Shown here piece after piece: positions 17,318 to 24,548 of a stretch of DNA of 64,000 nucleotides (position 1 is its first letter; each line of letters starts with the position of its first letter). The notes beneath the pieces were generated by a model. That model was not told the DNA's origin. It did no database searches and saw only the letters and a program-made list of their open reading frames with translations. Position numbers and translations under genes: made by a program. The DNA comes from Duganella rivi (GTDB taxonomy: Bacteria; Pseudomonadota; Gammaproteobacteria; Burkholderiales; Burkholderiaceae_D): contig NZ_WWCK01000007.1 of the NCBI RefSeq assembly GCF_009857435.1, positions 124,001 to 188,000 on the forward strand, given 5' to 3'.

Positions 17318-18775
17318 ATGAACAACACACTCCGCTCACGCCTGCTGCGCAGCTGCCTGTACTTCCTGGCGATCTTCCTGTTTTGCTTTAGCTACTGGAT
17401 CCATCGCTCATTCGGCCAGCCAGACTTGAACCAGATCGCCTATCACATGAACTTCGGCGTGGAGCTGATGGACACCGTCGATCCTGCCGTCACATGGCGC
17501 TTCGTGCGCTGGTGCGTGATAGCGCCGCTGGCGTTGCTGGCGCTGATGTTCTATGCCGAGTCCAAGCTGCGCGCGGTGATCGCGCGCGCGCCGCAACGCT
17601 GCCACGTGCTGTGCTACCGTATCCATCGCTGGTTTCCGCAGTTGCTGGTGTTTGGCGCGGCCACGTTCTGGATGTGCGACGTCTCGGCCTTTAAGTATGT
17701 AACAGCAGATTTCGGCCCCGATTATTTCGGCGCCAACTACGTTCGACCAGAAGAGGTGTCTGTGGTAGCGAGTAAGCCGAAGAACCTGGTGCTGATTTAT
17801 GTCGAGAGCCTGGAGCAGGGCTACAGCACCAAAGCCACTTTCGGCAGCGATCTACTGGCGCCGCTGACGGCGTTGAACGGGACCACCTTCACCGATTACC
17901 AGCAAGTGCCGGGCACCGGCTGGACCATCGCGGCGATGGTGTCGACCCAGTGCGGCGTGCCGCTGGAGCGGATGACTATCTTCGACGGTAACACGCAAGG
18001 GCAGGTGATGAACTCCTTCCTCAAGAACGCGGTGTGCCTGACCGACTTGCTGGCGGCGCGCGGCTATCGCAATGTGTTCATGGGCGGCGCGTCGACCAGC
18101 TTTGCGGGCAAGGATAAATTCCTCAGCCAGCACCACTATCACGAGGTGTATGGCAAAGAGGAGTGGCTGAAGAGCGGCGTGGCACCGGCCGATATGAATG
18201 GCTGGGGCTTGTACGACGGCGACTTGTTCAGCCGCGCCAAGAGCAAGCTGCGCGAGCTGTCGGCGTCGAAGCAGAAATTCAATCTGACCTTGCTGACAGT
18301 GGATACGCACGAACCGGAAGGGCACTTGTCGGCAAGCTGCGCGCGGCGCGGCTACAGCGGCTTTGAAGGCGTGGTGTCGTGCACGGCGGCGGAGGTGGCG
18401 GACTTCGTGCGCTATGCGCGCGACAACGGCTACCTGGAGGACACCAACATCGTGATCCTGGGCGACCACCTGTCGCGCAAAAATCCACTTACGCCGAAAC
18501 TGTCGCAACTGCCGGATCGCACCATCTTCAACAGCTTCATCTCGCAGGACACGCCGGCGCCCAACCGCAAGCAGTTACTGCACTTCGACCTGATGCCGAC
18601 CATCCTCGAATTCACCGGCTACCAAGTCACCGGCGGCCGCATGGCGCTCGGCTACAGCGGCTTCAACCAGCATGCCGTCCAACCACCGAAAGACCGCCTG
18701 CCCGAGATGGACAAAAACCTGCTGAACCGCTCGGAGCTCTACATGGCGCTGTGGTCGGATCCAGAGGATCACTAA
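17318..18775 (+). CDS. OpgB-like phosphoglycerol transferase (alkaline-phosphatase superfamily)
   Basis: The 485-residue membrane protein has several N-terminal hydrophobic segments followed by a periplasmic sulfatase-like domain. NLVLIYVESLEQGYS, PGTGWTIAAMVSTQCGVPL, LTVDTHEPEGH and ILGDHLSRKN match phosphoglycerol transferase I (OpgB/MdoB), which moves phosphoglycerol from phosphatidylglycerol to osmoregulated periplasmic glucans. I chose ATG 17318 (GGGGG just upstream) because the frame before it has no hydrophobic or conserved content. No opgG or opgH lies nearby, so the acceptor could be another periplasmic glycan. Confidence 0.8.
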   Translation: MNNTLRSRLLRSCLYFLAIFLFCFSYWIHRSFGQPDLNQIAYHMNFGVELMDTVDPAVTWRFVRWCVIAPLALLALMFYAESKLRAVIARAPQRCHVLCYRIHRWFPQLLVFGAATFWMCDVSAFKYVTADFGPDYFGANYVRPEEVSVVASKPKNLVLIYVESLEQGYSTKATFGSDLLAPLTALNGTTFTDYQQVPGTGWTIAAMVSTQCGVPLERMTIFDGNTQGQVMNSFLKNAVCLTDLLAARGYRNVFMGGASTSFAGKDKFLSQHHYHEVYGKEEWLKSGVAPADMNGWGLYDGDLFSRAKSKLRELSASKQKFNLTLLTVDTHEPEGHLSASCARRGYSGFEGVVSCTAAEVADFVRYARDNGYLEDTNIVILGDHLSRKNPLTPKLSQLPDRTIFNSFISQDTPAPNRKQLLHFDLMPTILEFTGYQVTGGRMALGYSGFNQHAVQPPKDRLPEMDKNLLNRSELYMALWSDPEDH

Positions 18776-18863
18776 TGATTTGCTTCTTACTTGATATAGC
18801 TCACAGTCAGGATGGGTAAAAATGGTATAAGCTGAAAACGTGCGTCTTTGGCGGCCAAATAAA

Positions 18864-19418
18864 ATGAAAAACCATGAGCGCGAAAAATTGCTTAACGCAA
18901 TCGTCTTTTTCGCAAAAAACACCCGCAACCTTGGCAAAGTAAAGCTTTGGAAGCTCCTCTATTTTCTGGATTTTCAACATTACCGAGATGTTGGCCGGCC
19001 GGTGACTGGCTTGCAGTACTTTGCTTGGCCCAAAGGGCCGGTTCCGGTCGAACTGCAAAACGAAGTTGAACAGCCTGCAGCCGATATGCAACAGAAGTTG
19101 GATCTCAAGCTGCAAGAGTTTGCTAAAGGCAAAGCCTTGAGCATCACTCCTAAAGCAGACTTCGACGCTGGGCTTTTCAGCAAGCGCGAGTTGAGGCTGT
19201 TGGAAAGTCTGGCGGCTGAGTTCAAGGATTCTTCTGCTGACGAGATGATTGAGGCTACGCATCTAGAGAACCAGCCGTGGCATAAAATCTTCAACGTGCA
19301 GGGTAAAAAGCAAGCCTACATTCCTTACGAATTGGCCAGTCGTGCAGCCGAGGCGGAGCAGATTGAAGCGCTGAGTATCGAGCACGCCGAGATGAAGAAT
19401 AACTTCTCTCGCATATGA
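18864..19418 (+). CDS. Panacea/SocA-like (DUF4065) antitoxin
   Basis: The 184-residue protein carries KLWKLLYFLDFQHYRDVGRP followed by VTGLQYFAWPKGPVP, the signature of the Panacea (SocA-like, formerly DUF4065) domain, a promiscuous antitoxin domain found beside many unrelated toxins. ATG 18864 (MKNHEREKLLNAIVFFAKN) fits the family start; a GTG at 18840 is possible. The stop overlaps the next gene by ATGA at 19415-19418. Base composition is clearly more AT-rich than the neighbours, which suggests horizontal transfer. Confidence 0.8.
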   Translation: MKNHEREKLLNAIVFFAKNTRNLGKVKLWKLLYFLDFQHYRDVGRPVTGLQYFAWPKGPVPVELQNEVEQPAADMQQKLDLKLQEFAKGKALSITPKADFDAGLFSKRELRLLESLAAEFKDSSADEMIEATHLENQPWHKIFNVQGKKQAYIPYELASRAAEAEQIEALSIEHAEMKNNFSRI

Positions 19419-19825
19419 CGCCGGGCACGGTTATCTACTTCCCCAACTTTGTTTTTCACGACGGCTCAGTTCGTGATAAATACCTCATTTCGCTAGGCCG
19501 CGCCCTTGGCACTACCGTGTTCGTAAAGACGACATCAAAAGGATGGCGCTATCTGCTGACGTACGGCTGCCAAAACCGGCACAGATATCCGTGTTTTCAC
19601 TTGGTGCAGAACTGCTGCCAATTTCCTAAGCCAACATGGGTTTGCTTAATCGAGTACTACGAATTCGATGATGCCGAGTTGGCGCAACGGGGGCAGGCCG
19701 GGGCCTTCCGCGTTGCTCATTCCTTGCCGCCAAACATAGCGGCAGAATTAGCCCAGTGTGCAGTTGATAGCGACGACATTTCAGGCCGCCACGAACTCAT
19801 TGTCCGCGCCGCAAATGGGCTTTAG
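19415..19825 (+). CDS. Putative PemK/MazF-like toxin paired with the Panacea antitoxin
   Basis: The 136-residue product begins MTPGTVIYFPNFVFHDGSVR and continues DKYLISLGRA, which follows the N-terminal PemK/MazF layout (PGDIVxVxFPxxDGS...KxxLVLS). PemK-type toxins are mRNA interferases. The remainder, including a cysteine-rich stretch (CFHLVQNCCQ), does not match a toxin I can name, so the toxin role rests on fold pattern plus position. It is translationally coupled to the antitoxin and ends 50 bp before tRNA-Gly. Low GC supports acquisition as a unit. Confidence 0.55.
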   Translation: MTPGTVIYFPNFVFHDGSVRDKYLISLGRALGTTVFVKTTSKGWRYLLTYGCQNRHRYPCFHLVQNCCQFPKPTWVCLIEYYEFDDAELAQRGQAGAFRVAHSLPPNIAAELAQCAVDSDDISGRHELIVRAANGL

Positions 19826-19875
19826 TAACGCACAACGTTGTCAGTAGCATCCGAAGTCCGTAGAATGCGTGGCAC

Positions 19876-19949
19876 GCGGGTGTAGTTCAATGGTAGAACG
19901 GCAGCTTCCCAAGCTTCATACGAGGGTTCGATTCCCTTCACCCGCTCCA
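19876..19949 (+). tRNA. tRNA-Gly (anticodon CCC)
   Basis: The 74-nt gene folds as a tRNA: acceptor GCGGGTG with CACCCGC, D arm GTTCAATGGTAGAAC, anticodon loop TTCCCAA (CCC), T arm GAGGGTTCGATTCCCTT, and an encoded CCA end. The anticodon stem GCAGC/GCTTC contains one C-T mismatch (positions 28/42) where a pair is usual. The gene reads into a non-coding stretch before the PEP-CTERM gene. Confidence 0.95.
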
Positions 19950-20096
19950 GTCTCTTATCCCTCCATCCCCCTCCTTGGTTCATTCCTTTTGGAAACGTTT
20001 GTATTTGTTTTTGCAAAAAATTAATTGCAATAATGAATATAACTGTTGCGATTGTTATATACTTCACGACTCCAAAAACAATACCACTTTAATACC
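19950..20096 (+). promoter_or_regulatory. AT-rich spacer between tRNA-Gly and the PEP-CTERM gene
   Basis: About 150 bp hold no gene. The part from 19990 is strongly AT-rich and contains TTGCAA twice (once in TTTGCAAAAAATTAATTGCAA), an arrangement that could be an operator or promoter UP region for the gene starting at 20097. No clear terminator follows the tRNA. Confidence 0.35.
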
Positions 20097-21077
20097 ATGA
20101 AAAAAGCTACTTTGATCGGCTGCCTGATCGCGGCAAGTCTCAGCGTTGGCGTCATGAGCGTCGTGCAAGCCGCAGTGCCGAGTTTCGACTTTGGCGTCGC
20201 TTCCGGTTACAGCGGCTTTTTCTACGGCAATGTGAGCAAGGTGACTGATGTTGAAGGCCGGCTGGCTGTGGGCGGTGACTTGGCGAGTTCAGGTTTCTCT
20301 ATCGGTTATCGCACCCAAGTGTCGACCAGCCTGCCATCGGTGGTGGTGCGTGGCAATGTGGCGCTGGGCGACGGGACGATTTATGCGTCGCCGGGCGCCG
20401 GCATCAACACTAACGCCAGCATCGGCCCGATTACCGAATATACGAAGAATTGGAATGGTTTTGGTATCTATGGCGGCGCGAATAGTTCGAAGGACTATCT
20501 GACGCTGAACAAGAGCAGCAATATCGCCGACGTGCTGGACTTCGACGCTGCCCGTAGCAGCTTCACCACCCTGTCCAGCACGCTGGGCAGCGCCGCCGGC
20601 AACGGCAGCGTGACCATCGATGGCAGCGGCACCTACCTGAAGGGCGATAACACCTCCAACCTGCAGGTATTCAACCTGAGCGGCGGCGAGGTGAAAAATC
20701 TGGTGCTGAGCGATATCAAGGCCGGTTCGACGGTGGTGATCAATGTCATCGGCACCGACGTCACCTTCAGCGGCGGCCAGGATGGCCAGCTGGCGGCGCT
20801 GCGGGCCAACGTGATCTACAACCTGGTCGATGCCGACGTGGTCAACATCAATACCTTCGTGTACGGCTCGGTACTGGCCAACAAGGCCGAGCTGCGCGGC
20901 GCCGGCCACCTGGAAGGCAATATCATCGCCAAGTCGATGGACGGCACGGTGGAAATCGGCTACGAGCCATTCCACGGCTACGTCACGGCGGCGGTGCCGG
21001 AGCCGAGCACCCACGCCATGCTGCTTGGCGGTCTCGGTCTGATGGGCTTAGCGGCGCGCCGCCGCAAGCACGCTTAA
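20097..21077 (+). CDS. Choice-of-anchor A protein with PEP-CTERM sorting signal
   Basis: The 326-residue exported protein has a signal peptide (MKKATLIGCLIAASLSVGVM...) and a choice-of-anchor A region (about residues 30-295, with NVSKVTDVEGRLAVGGDL and a GGANSSKDYL segment). The C-terminal tag is VPEPSTHAMLLGGLGLMGLA followed by a basic RRRK. PEP-CTERM proteins are processed by an exosortase and usually belong to an exopolysaccharide-linked surface system; no exosortase is in this window. It ends 3 bp before the convergent ohrR gene. Confidence 0.9.
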   Translation: MKKATLIGCLIAASLSVGVMSVVQAAVPSFDFGVASGYSGFFYGNVSKVTDVEGRLAVGGDLASSGFSIGYRTQVSTSLPSVVVRGNVALGDGTIYASPGAGINTNASIGPITEYTKNWNGFGIYGGANSSKDYLTLNKSSNIADVLDFDAARSSFTTLSSTLGSAAGNGSVTIDGSGTYLKGDNTSNLQVFNLSGGEVKNLVLSDIKAGSTVVINVIGTDVTFSGGQDGQLAALRANVIYNLVDADVVNINTFVYGSVLANKAELRGAGHLEGNIIAKSMDGTVEIGYEPFHGYVTAAVPEPSTHAMLLGGLGLMGLAARRRKHA

Positions 21078-21080
21078 GCT

Positions 21081-21527
21081 CTAACCCTTACCCGGCGCCG
21101 CCTTCACGAGATTGTTGCGCAGCTTGACGACGGCTTTTTGCAGCACCGGGAATTCTTCCGGTGTCAGGCCGGTGGCGCCTCGCAGGTTCATTTGCAGCGC
21201 GCTTTCACGCAGGGCGCGGCCTTCCGGCGTCAGGCCCACGCGTACCACGCGCTCGTCGGCGGCATCGCGGGCGCGGTGGACGTAGCCCATCGCTTCCAGT
21301 TTCTTCAGGATCGGCGTCAGCGTGTTCGATTCCAGGAACAGCTTCTCGCCCAGCCCGCTCACGGTCTGCTTGTCTTCTTCCCACAGCGCGATGATGGCGA
21401 TGTACTGCGTGTATGTCAGGCCCAGCTTGTCAAGGATCGGTTTGTACGCCTTGCCGAAGGCCAGGTTGGCCGAGTAGACGGCAAAGCACAAGAAGTCCGA
21501 CAGCTGCGGCGTGTTCGGTTTGCTCAT
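21081..21527 (-). CDS. ohrR: OhrR-like MarR-family peroxide regulator
   Basis: The 148-residue MarR-type protein has the redox cysteine near the N-terminus (LSDFLCFAVYSANLAFGKAY) and a winged helix (VSGLGEKLFLESNTLTPILKKLEAMGYVHR). OhrR represses ohr until an organic hydroperoxide oxidises that cysteine. ATG 21527 has GGGGAGG upstream. It is divergent from ohr, and the shared region carries palindromic sites, so autoregulation and control of ohr are both likely. Confidence 0.92.
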   Translation of the reverse strand: MSKPNTPQLSDFLCFAVYSANLAFGKAYKPILDKLGLTYTQYIAIIALWEEDKQTVSGLGEKLFLESNTLTPILKKLEAMGYVHRARDAADERVVRVGLTPEGRALRESALQMNLRGATGLTPEEFPVLQKAVVKLRNNLVKAAPGKG

Positions 21528-21563
21528 GGTGCACCTCCCCAATTAGATGGTCTTATTATACAT

Positions 21564-21645
21564 CGTATCCGATTTAATCGGAATTGCTTGACACGGCAAA
21601 AAATGCTGGTAATATGCAACGCATACGCTTCAATCGGATGCGATA
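21564..21645. promoter_or_regulatory. ohrR-ohr intergenic promoter with two related operator sites
   Basis: TCCGATTTAATCGGA (21568-21582) is a perfect palindrome around one T. The sequence AATCGGATGCGAT at 21632-21644 repeats its right half plus ATACGAT-type flank, in inverted orientation relative to the first site. Between them lies a strong plus-strand promoter: TTGACA (21588-21593), 16-bp spacer, TAATAT (21610-21615). OhrR bound at both sites would bracket the ohr promoter. Confidence 0.7.
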
Positions 21646-21673
21646 TAAAACAACCTCACCCAAGGAGTTCACC

Positions 21674-22081
21674 ATGAGCAAAGTTCTGTACACCGGCAAG
21701 ACCCACACCACCGGCGGCCGCGAAGGCGCCGCCCGCAGCAGCGATGGCCGCCTCGACGTGCAACTGTCGTCGCCGGGCAGCAGCGCGCCGGGCACCAACC
21801 CGGAGCAGCTGTTCGCGGCCGGCTGGTCGGCTTGCTTCATCGGCGCCATGGGCCTGGCGGCCGGCCAGTTGAAGGTGCAGCTCCCTGCCCAAACGGCAGT
21901 CGACGCTGAAGTCGACCTCGTCAACAATGACAGCGGCTATTTCCTGCAAGCGCGCTTGAACGTGAGCCTGCCGGGTCTCGACCGCGAAACCGCGCAAGCC
22001 ATCGTCGACGGCGCACACCAGACCTGCCCGTACTCGAAACTCTCGCGCGGCAATATCGACGTCGAGATCAAGCTGGTTTAA
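21674..22081 (+). CDS. ohr: Organic hydroperoxide resistance protein
   Basis: The 135-residue OsmC/Ohr-type peroxidase has both catalytic cysteines, in FAAGWSACFIGAMG and GAHQTCPYSKLSRGN. Ohr reduces organic hydroperoxides using a dihydrolipoyl thiol donor. The start MSKVLYTGKTHTTGGREG at ATG 21674 has AAGGAG upstream. It pairs with ohrR across the shared promoter and is followed after 16 bp by a GFA-family gene. Confidence 0.95.
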   Translation: MSKVLYTGKTHTTGGREGAARSSDGRLDVQLSSPGSSAPGTNPEQLFAAGWSACFIGAMGLAAGQLKVQLPAQTAVDAEVDLVNNDSGYFLQARLNVSLPGLDRETAQAIVDGAHQTCPYSKLSRGNIDVEIKLV

Positions 22082-22097
22082 CCGGGGAGAGCGCACC

Positions 22098-22475
22098 ATG
22101 TCCAACGATCTGCACCACGGCTCCTGCCACTGCGGCGCCGTCAAGTTCGAAGTGCGCACCGCGCTGTCGCCTGCCGCGCGCTGCAATTGCAGCCTGTGCC
22201 GCCGCAAGGGCGCGCTGATGTCGCCGCCGTTTGCTGCGGCCGAGTTGAAGATCGTGCAGGGCGAGGAGGCGCTCACCCTCTACCAGTTCAACACCAAGGT
22301 GGCGCGGCATTACTTCTGCAAGCATTGCGGGATTTATCCGTTCCACCAGACGCGCAAAGATCCTTTGCTGTGGCGCGTCAATATCGGCTGCCTTGATGGT
22401 GTCGATCCGTATTCTTTCGCTGCCGGCGTCAATGATGGCGCCAGCCTTTCAACCGTCAACCTGGAGGACGCATAA
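22098..22475 (+). CDS. GFA (CENP-V) family zinc protein
   Basis: The 125-residue protein has the GFA zinc-ligand pattern: GSCHCGAVKFEV, CNCSLCRRKGALMSPP and YFCKHCGIYPFHQTR. The family is named after glutathione-dependent formaldehyde-activating enzyme, but the activity of most members is unproven. It follows ohr at 16 bp and overlaps the next gene by one base (TAATG), so it is probably co-transcribed with the hydroperoxide gene. Confidence 0.85.
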   Translation: MSNDLHHGSCHCGAVKFEVRTALSPAARCNCSLCRRKGALMSPPFAAAELKIVQGEEALTLYQFNTKVARHYFCKHCGIYPFHQTRKDPLLWRVNIGCLDGVDPYSFAAGVNDGASLSTVNLEDA

Positions 22476-23473
22476 TGATCACCAAGCATCGCCAAGTAGT
22501 TGCCGCCGCTGCATTCACCGTTGCCGCTTTGTTCGGCGCCAGTCATGCGCAAGCTGCCGCATCAGTTGCACCTGCGGCCTTCACCGCCATCAAGCAGATT
22601 CACGCCGGCGACCTCGATGTCGGCTACGTCGATCAAGGCCCGGCCGATGGCCCGGCGGTGATTTTGCTGCACGGCTGGCCATACGATATAAACAGTTTTA
22701 CCGAAGTGGCGCCCAAGCTGACCGCGCAAGGCTACCGCGTGATCATTCCGCACTTGCGCGGCTACGGCACCACGCGCTTCCTCGATGCGAATGCGCCGCG
22801 CAACGGCGAACCGGCCGCACTGGCGGCCGACGTGATCGCGCTGATGGACGCGCTGAAAATCGACAAGGCCACGCTGGCCGGCTACGACTGGGGCGCGCGC
22901 ACCGCCGACATCGTGGCGGCGCTGTGGCCCGAACGCGTCAAAGGGCTGGTCTCGGTGAGCGGCTATTTGATCGGCAGCCAGGAAGCGGGCAAGCAGCCGT
23001 TGCCGCCGGCAGCAGAACTGCAATGGTGGTACCAGTTCTATTTCGCCACGGAGCGTGGCCGCATCGGCTACGAGAAGAATCACCGCGACTTTGCCAAGCT
23101 GATCTGGAAGCTGGCGTCGCCGCAGTGGAATTTTGACGACGCCACCTACGAGCGCAGCGCGGTGGCACTGGATAACCCGGATCACGCCGCGGTCACCGTA
23201 TCGAACTACCGCTGGCGTCTCGGCCTCGAAAAGAGCGAGGCCAAATATGAAGCGCTGGAAGCCAAGCTGGCGACCTTCCCCAGCATCAGCGTGCCGACCA
23301 TCACCATGGAAGGCGATGCCAACGGCGCGCCGCACCCGGAACCAGCCGCCTACGCCAAGCGCTTCACCGGCAAGTACAAGCACGAGCTGATCACCGGCGG
23401 CATCGGCCACAATCTGCCGCAGGAAGCGCCGGAAGCGTTTGCCAAGGCGGTGATCGAAGTCGGTAAGCTCTAA
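22475..23473 (+). CDS. Exported alpha/beta hydrolase (epoxide-hydrolase-like)
   Basis: The 332-residue protein has a signal peptide (ends ASHAQA) and an alpha/beta-hydrolase fold. It shows oxyanion motif LLHGWPYDINSF, nucleophile motif LAGYDWGARTAD with Asp in place of Ser, and a late His in GGIGHNLPQEAPEAF. An Asp nucleophile is typical of epoxide hydrolases and haloalkane dehalogenases, so hydrolysis of an epoxide-like substrate in the periplasm is a fair guess. It shares one base with the GFA gene and its end overlaps a small convergent ORF. Confidence 0.82.
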   Translation: MITKHRQVVAAAAFTVAALFGASHAQAAASVAPAAFTAIKQIHAGDLDVGYVDQGPADGPAVILLHGWPYDINSFTEVAPKLTAQGYRVIIPHLRGYGTTRFLDANAPRNGEPAALAADVIALMDALKIDKATLAGYDWGARTADIVAALWPERVKGLVSVSGYLIGSQEAGKQPLPPAAELQWWYQFYFATERGRIGYEKNHRDFAKLIWKLASPQWNFDDATYERSAVALDNPDHAAVTVSNYRWRLGLEKSEAKYEALEAKLATFPSISVPTITMEGDANGAPHPEPAAYAKRFTGKYKHELITGGIGHNLPQEAPEAFAKAVIEVGKL

Positions 23474-23541
23474 CGGATCAAGGCGATCAGGATGATGATG
23501 GGCAGCGGTACGCCTAGCATCCAGAGTAGTATGGAACGCAT
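23470..23541 (-). CDS. 23-residue membrane peptide
   Basis: A short ORF begins at ATG 23541 after a strong ribosome site (AAGGAG, 6 bp upstream). It encodes a single hydrophobic segment starting MRSILLWMLGVPLPIIILIA, followed by LIR. Its stop (23470-23472) overlaps the convergent hydrolase stop. It lies 15 bp after the membrane-protein gene at 23557-24450 and is probably its operon partner. Very short one-helix peptides of this type are widespread in proteobacteria; no function is known to me. Confidence 0.65.
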   Translation of the reverse strand: MRSILLWMLGVPLPIIILIALIR

Positions 23542-23556
23542 CTTGTTCTCCTTGTT

Positions 23557-24450
23557 TTAAATGGTGCGCTGCGTGACCAGCACGCGCGCGTGATCGCGAT
23601 TGCGGCCACCGATGATGGCGCTCACCGCAGCAACGAAAGCACCAAGCAGCAGGGCGACAAACATCCACAGCGCCGAACGGGCCGCCGCCTGGCGTGCTTG
23701 TTCGGCAGCGGCGGCAGCCTTGGTTTTGGCCTCGGCTGCCGCTTGCGTGGCTTGGGCGTAAATCAGGTCGACGCGCTGTTCGGCCTCAGCTTGCGTTACG
23801 CCGGTGCGCCTGGCGATCAGTTGTGCGAGGTAGTTGCGGTCGTCGCCGCTGATTTTGCCGGACGCCAGGTCGGTCATCAGGATGCGGTTGATTTCACTGC
23901 GCTGCGATTCGCTGGCCACTTCGCCGTTCGGCGAGCGCAAGACCATGTCGGCAAAGTAGGTGTTGCCACGGCCGCCGCTGTTGGCGGCAGCGGTGACGCC
24001 GGCGGCCGCGGCGACTGGCGCCACGGCGGCGCCGGTATCGATTGCACCACTGAGCGCGGCGCGCGCGCCGCCGGCCAGCACTGCTACCGTCAGCAATGTA
24101 GCGACAGCCCAGGTCAGCAGGCCGTGCGCGGTGTCGCGGAAATACACTTCATCGCCATGCACGGCGGCCCATTTCACGCGCAGGCGGCCGGCCATGTAGC
24201 CGCCGATGCCGGAAGCGGCCAGCTGCATAAAGGCGATCCACGCCACGCTGGCGGCGGCCAGCGGCTTGTCGTTGTACTGGTAGGGCGAGACCGAGGACAA
24301 GCCCAGGCCGGCCCCCAGTATCAAAAGGATGAACGATAGTGCCGCCGCCGCAGCAGCGCCGGCCAGGATCGCGCCCCATGAGACGCCGGAAGTGTGGCCG
24401 TCGCCGTCCGGCGTGCTGACCGCGGCTGCGGATAAAGTTTGTGTTTGCAT
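23557..24450 (-). CDS. Membrane protein of unknown function, YrzE/TIGR-like
   Basis: The 297-residue protein has a Gly/Ala-rich first helix (VSWGAILAGAAAAAALSFILL), a second pair of helices near residues 65-85 and 110-130, an alanine-rich soluble middle with a helical stretch (AEQRVDLIYAQATQAAAEAKTK), and a last helix near residue 265. It resembles stress-associated inner-membrane proteins whose role is not established. The ribosome site AAAGGAGCC is upstream of the start. The 23-residue peptide follows it. Confidence 0.7.
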   Translation of the reverse strand: MQTQTLSAAAVSTPDGDGHTSGVSWGAILAGAAAAAALSFILLILGAGLGLSSVSPYQYNDKPLAAASVAWIAFMQLAASGIGGYMAGRLRVKWAAVHGDEVYFRDTAHGLLTWAVATLLTVAVLAGGARAALSGAIDTGAAVAPVAAAAGVTAAANSGGRGNTYFADMVLRSPNGEVASESQRSEINRILMTDLASGKISGDDRNYLAQLIARRTGVTQAEAEQRVDLIYAQATQAAAEAKTKAAAAAEQARQAAARSALWMFVALLLGAFVAAVSAIIGGRNRDHARVLVTQRTI

Positions 24451-24548
24451 GATGGCTCCTTTTTTGGTTGTAGCCCATCATGCGCCGCGTTGTGTGCGCG
24501 GTATGTTCGTGCGCCCACATATGACAACTGGGCGCTGCGATCAAGCGA

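Noticed and set aside
19876..20096. Integrative element inserted at tRNA-Gly
   Set aside because: No duplicate of the tRNA 3' end, no integrase and no foreign genes follow the tRNA; the toxin-antitoxin pair lies on its 5' side.
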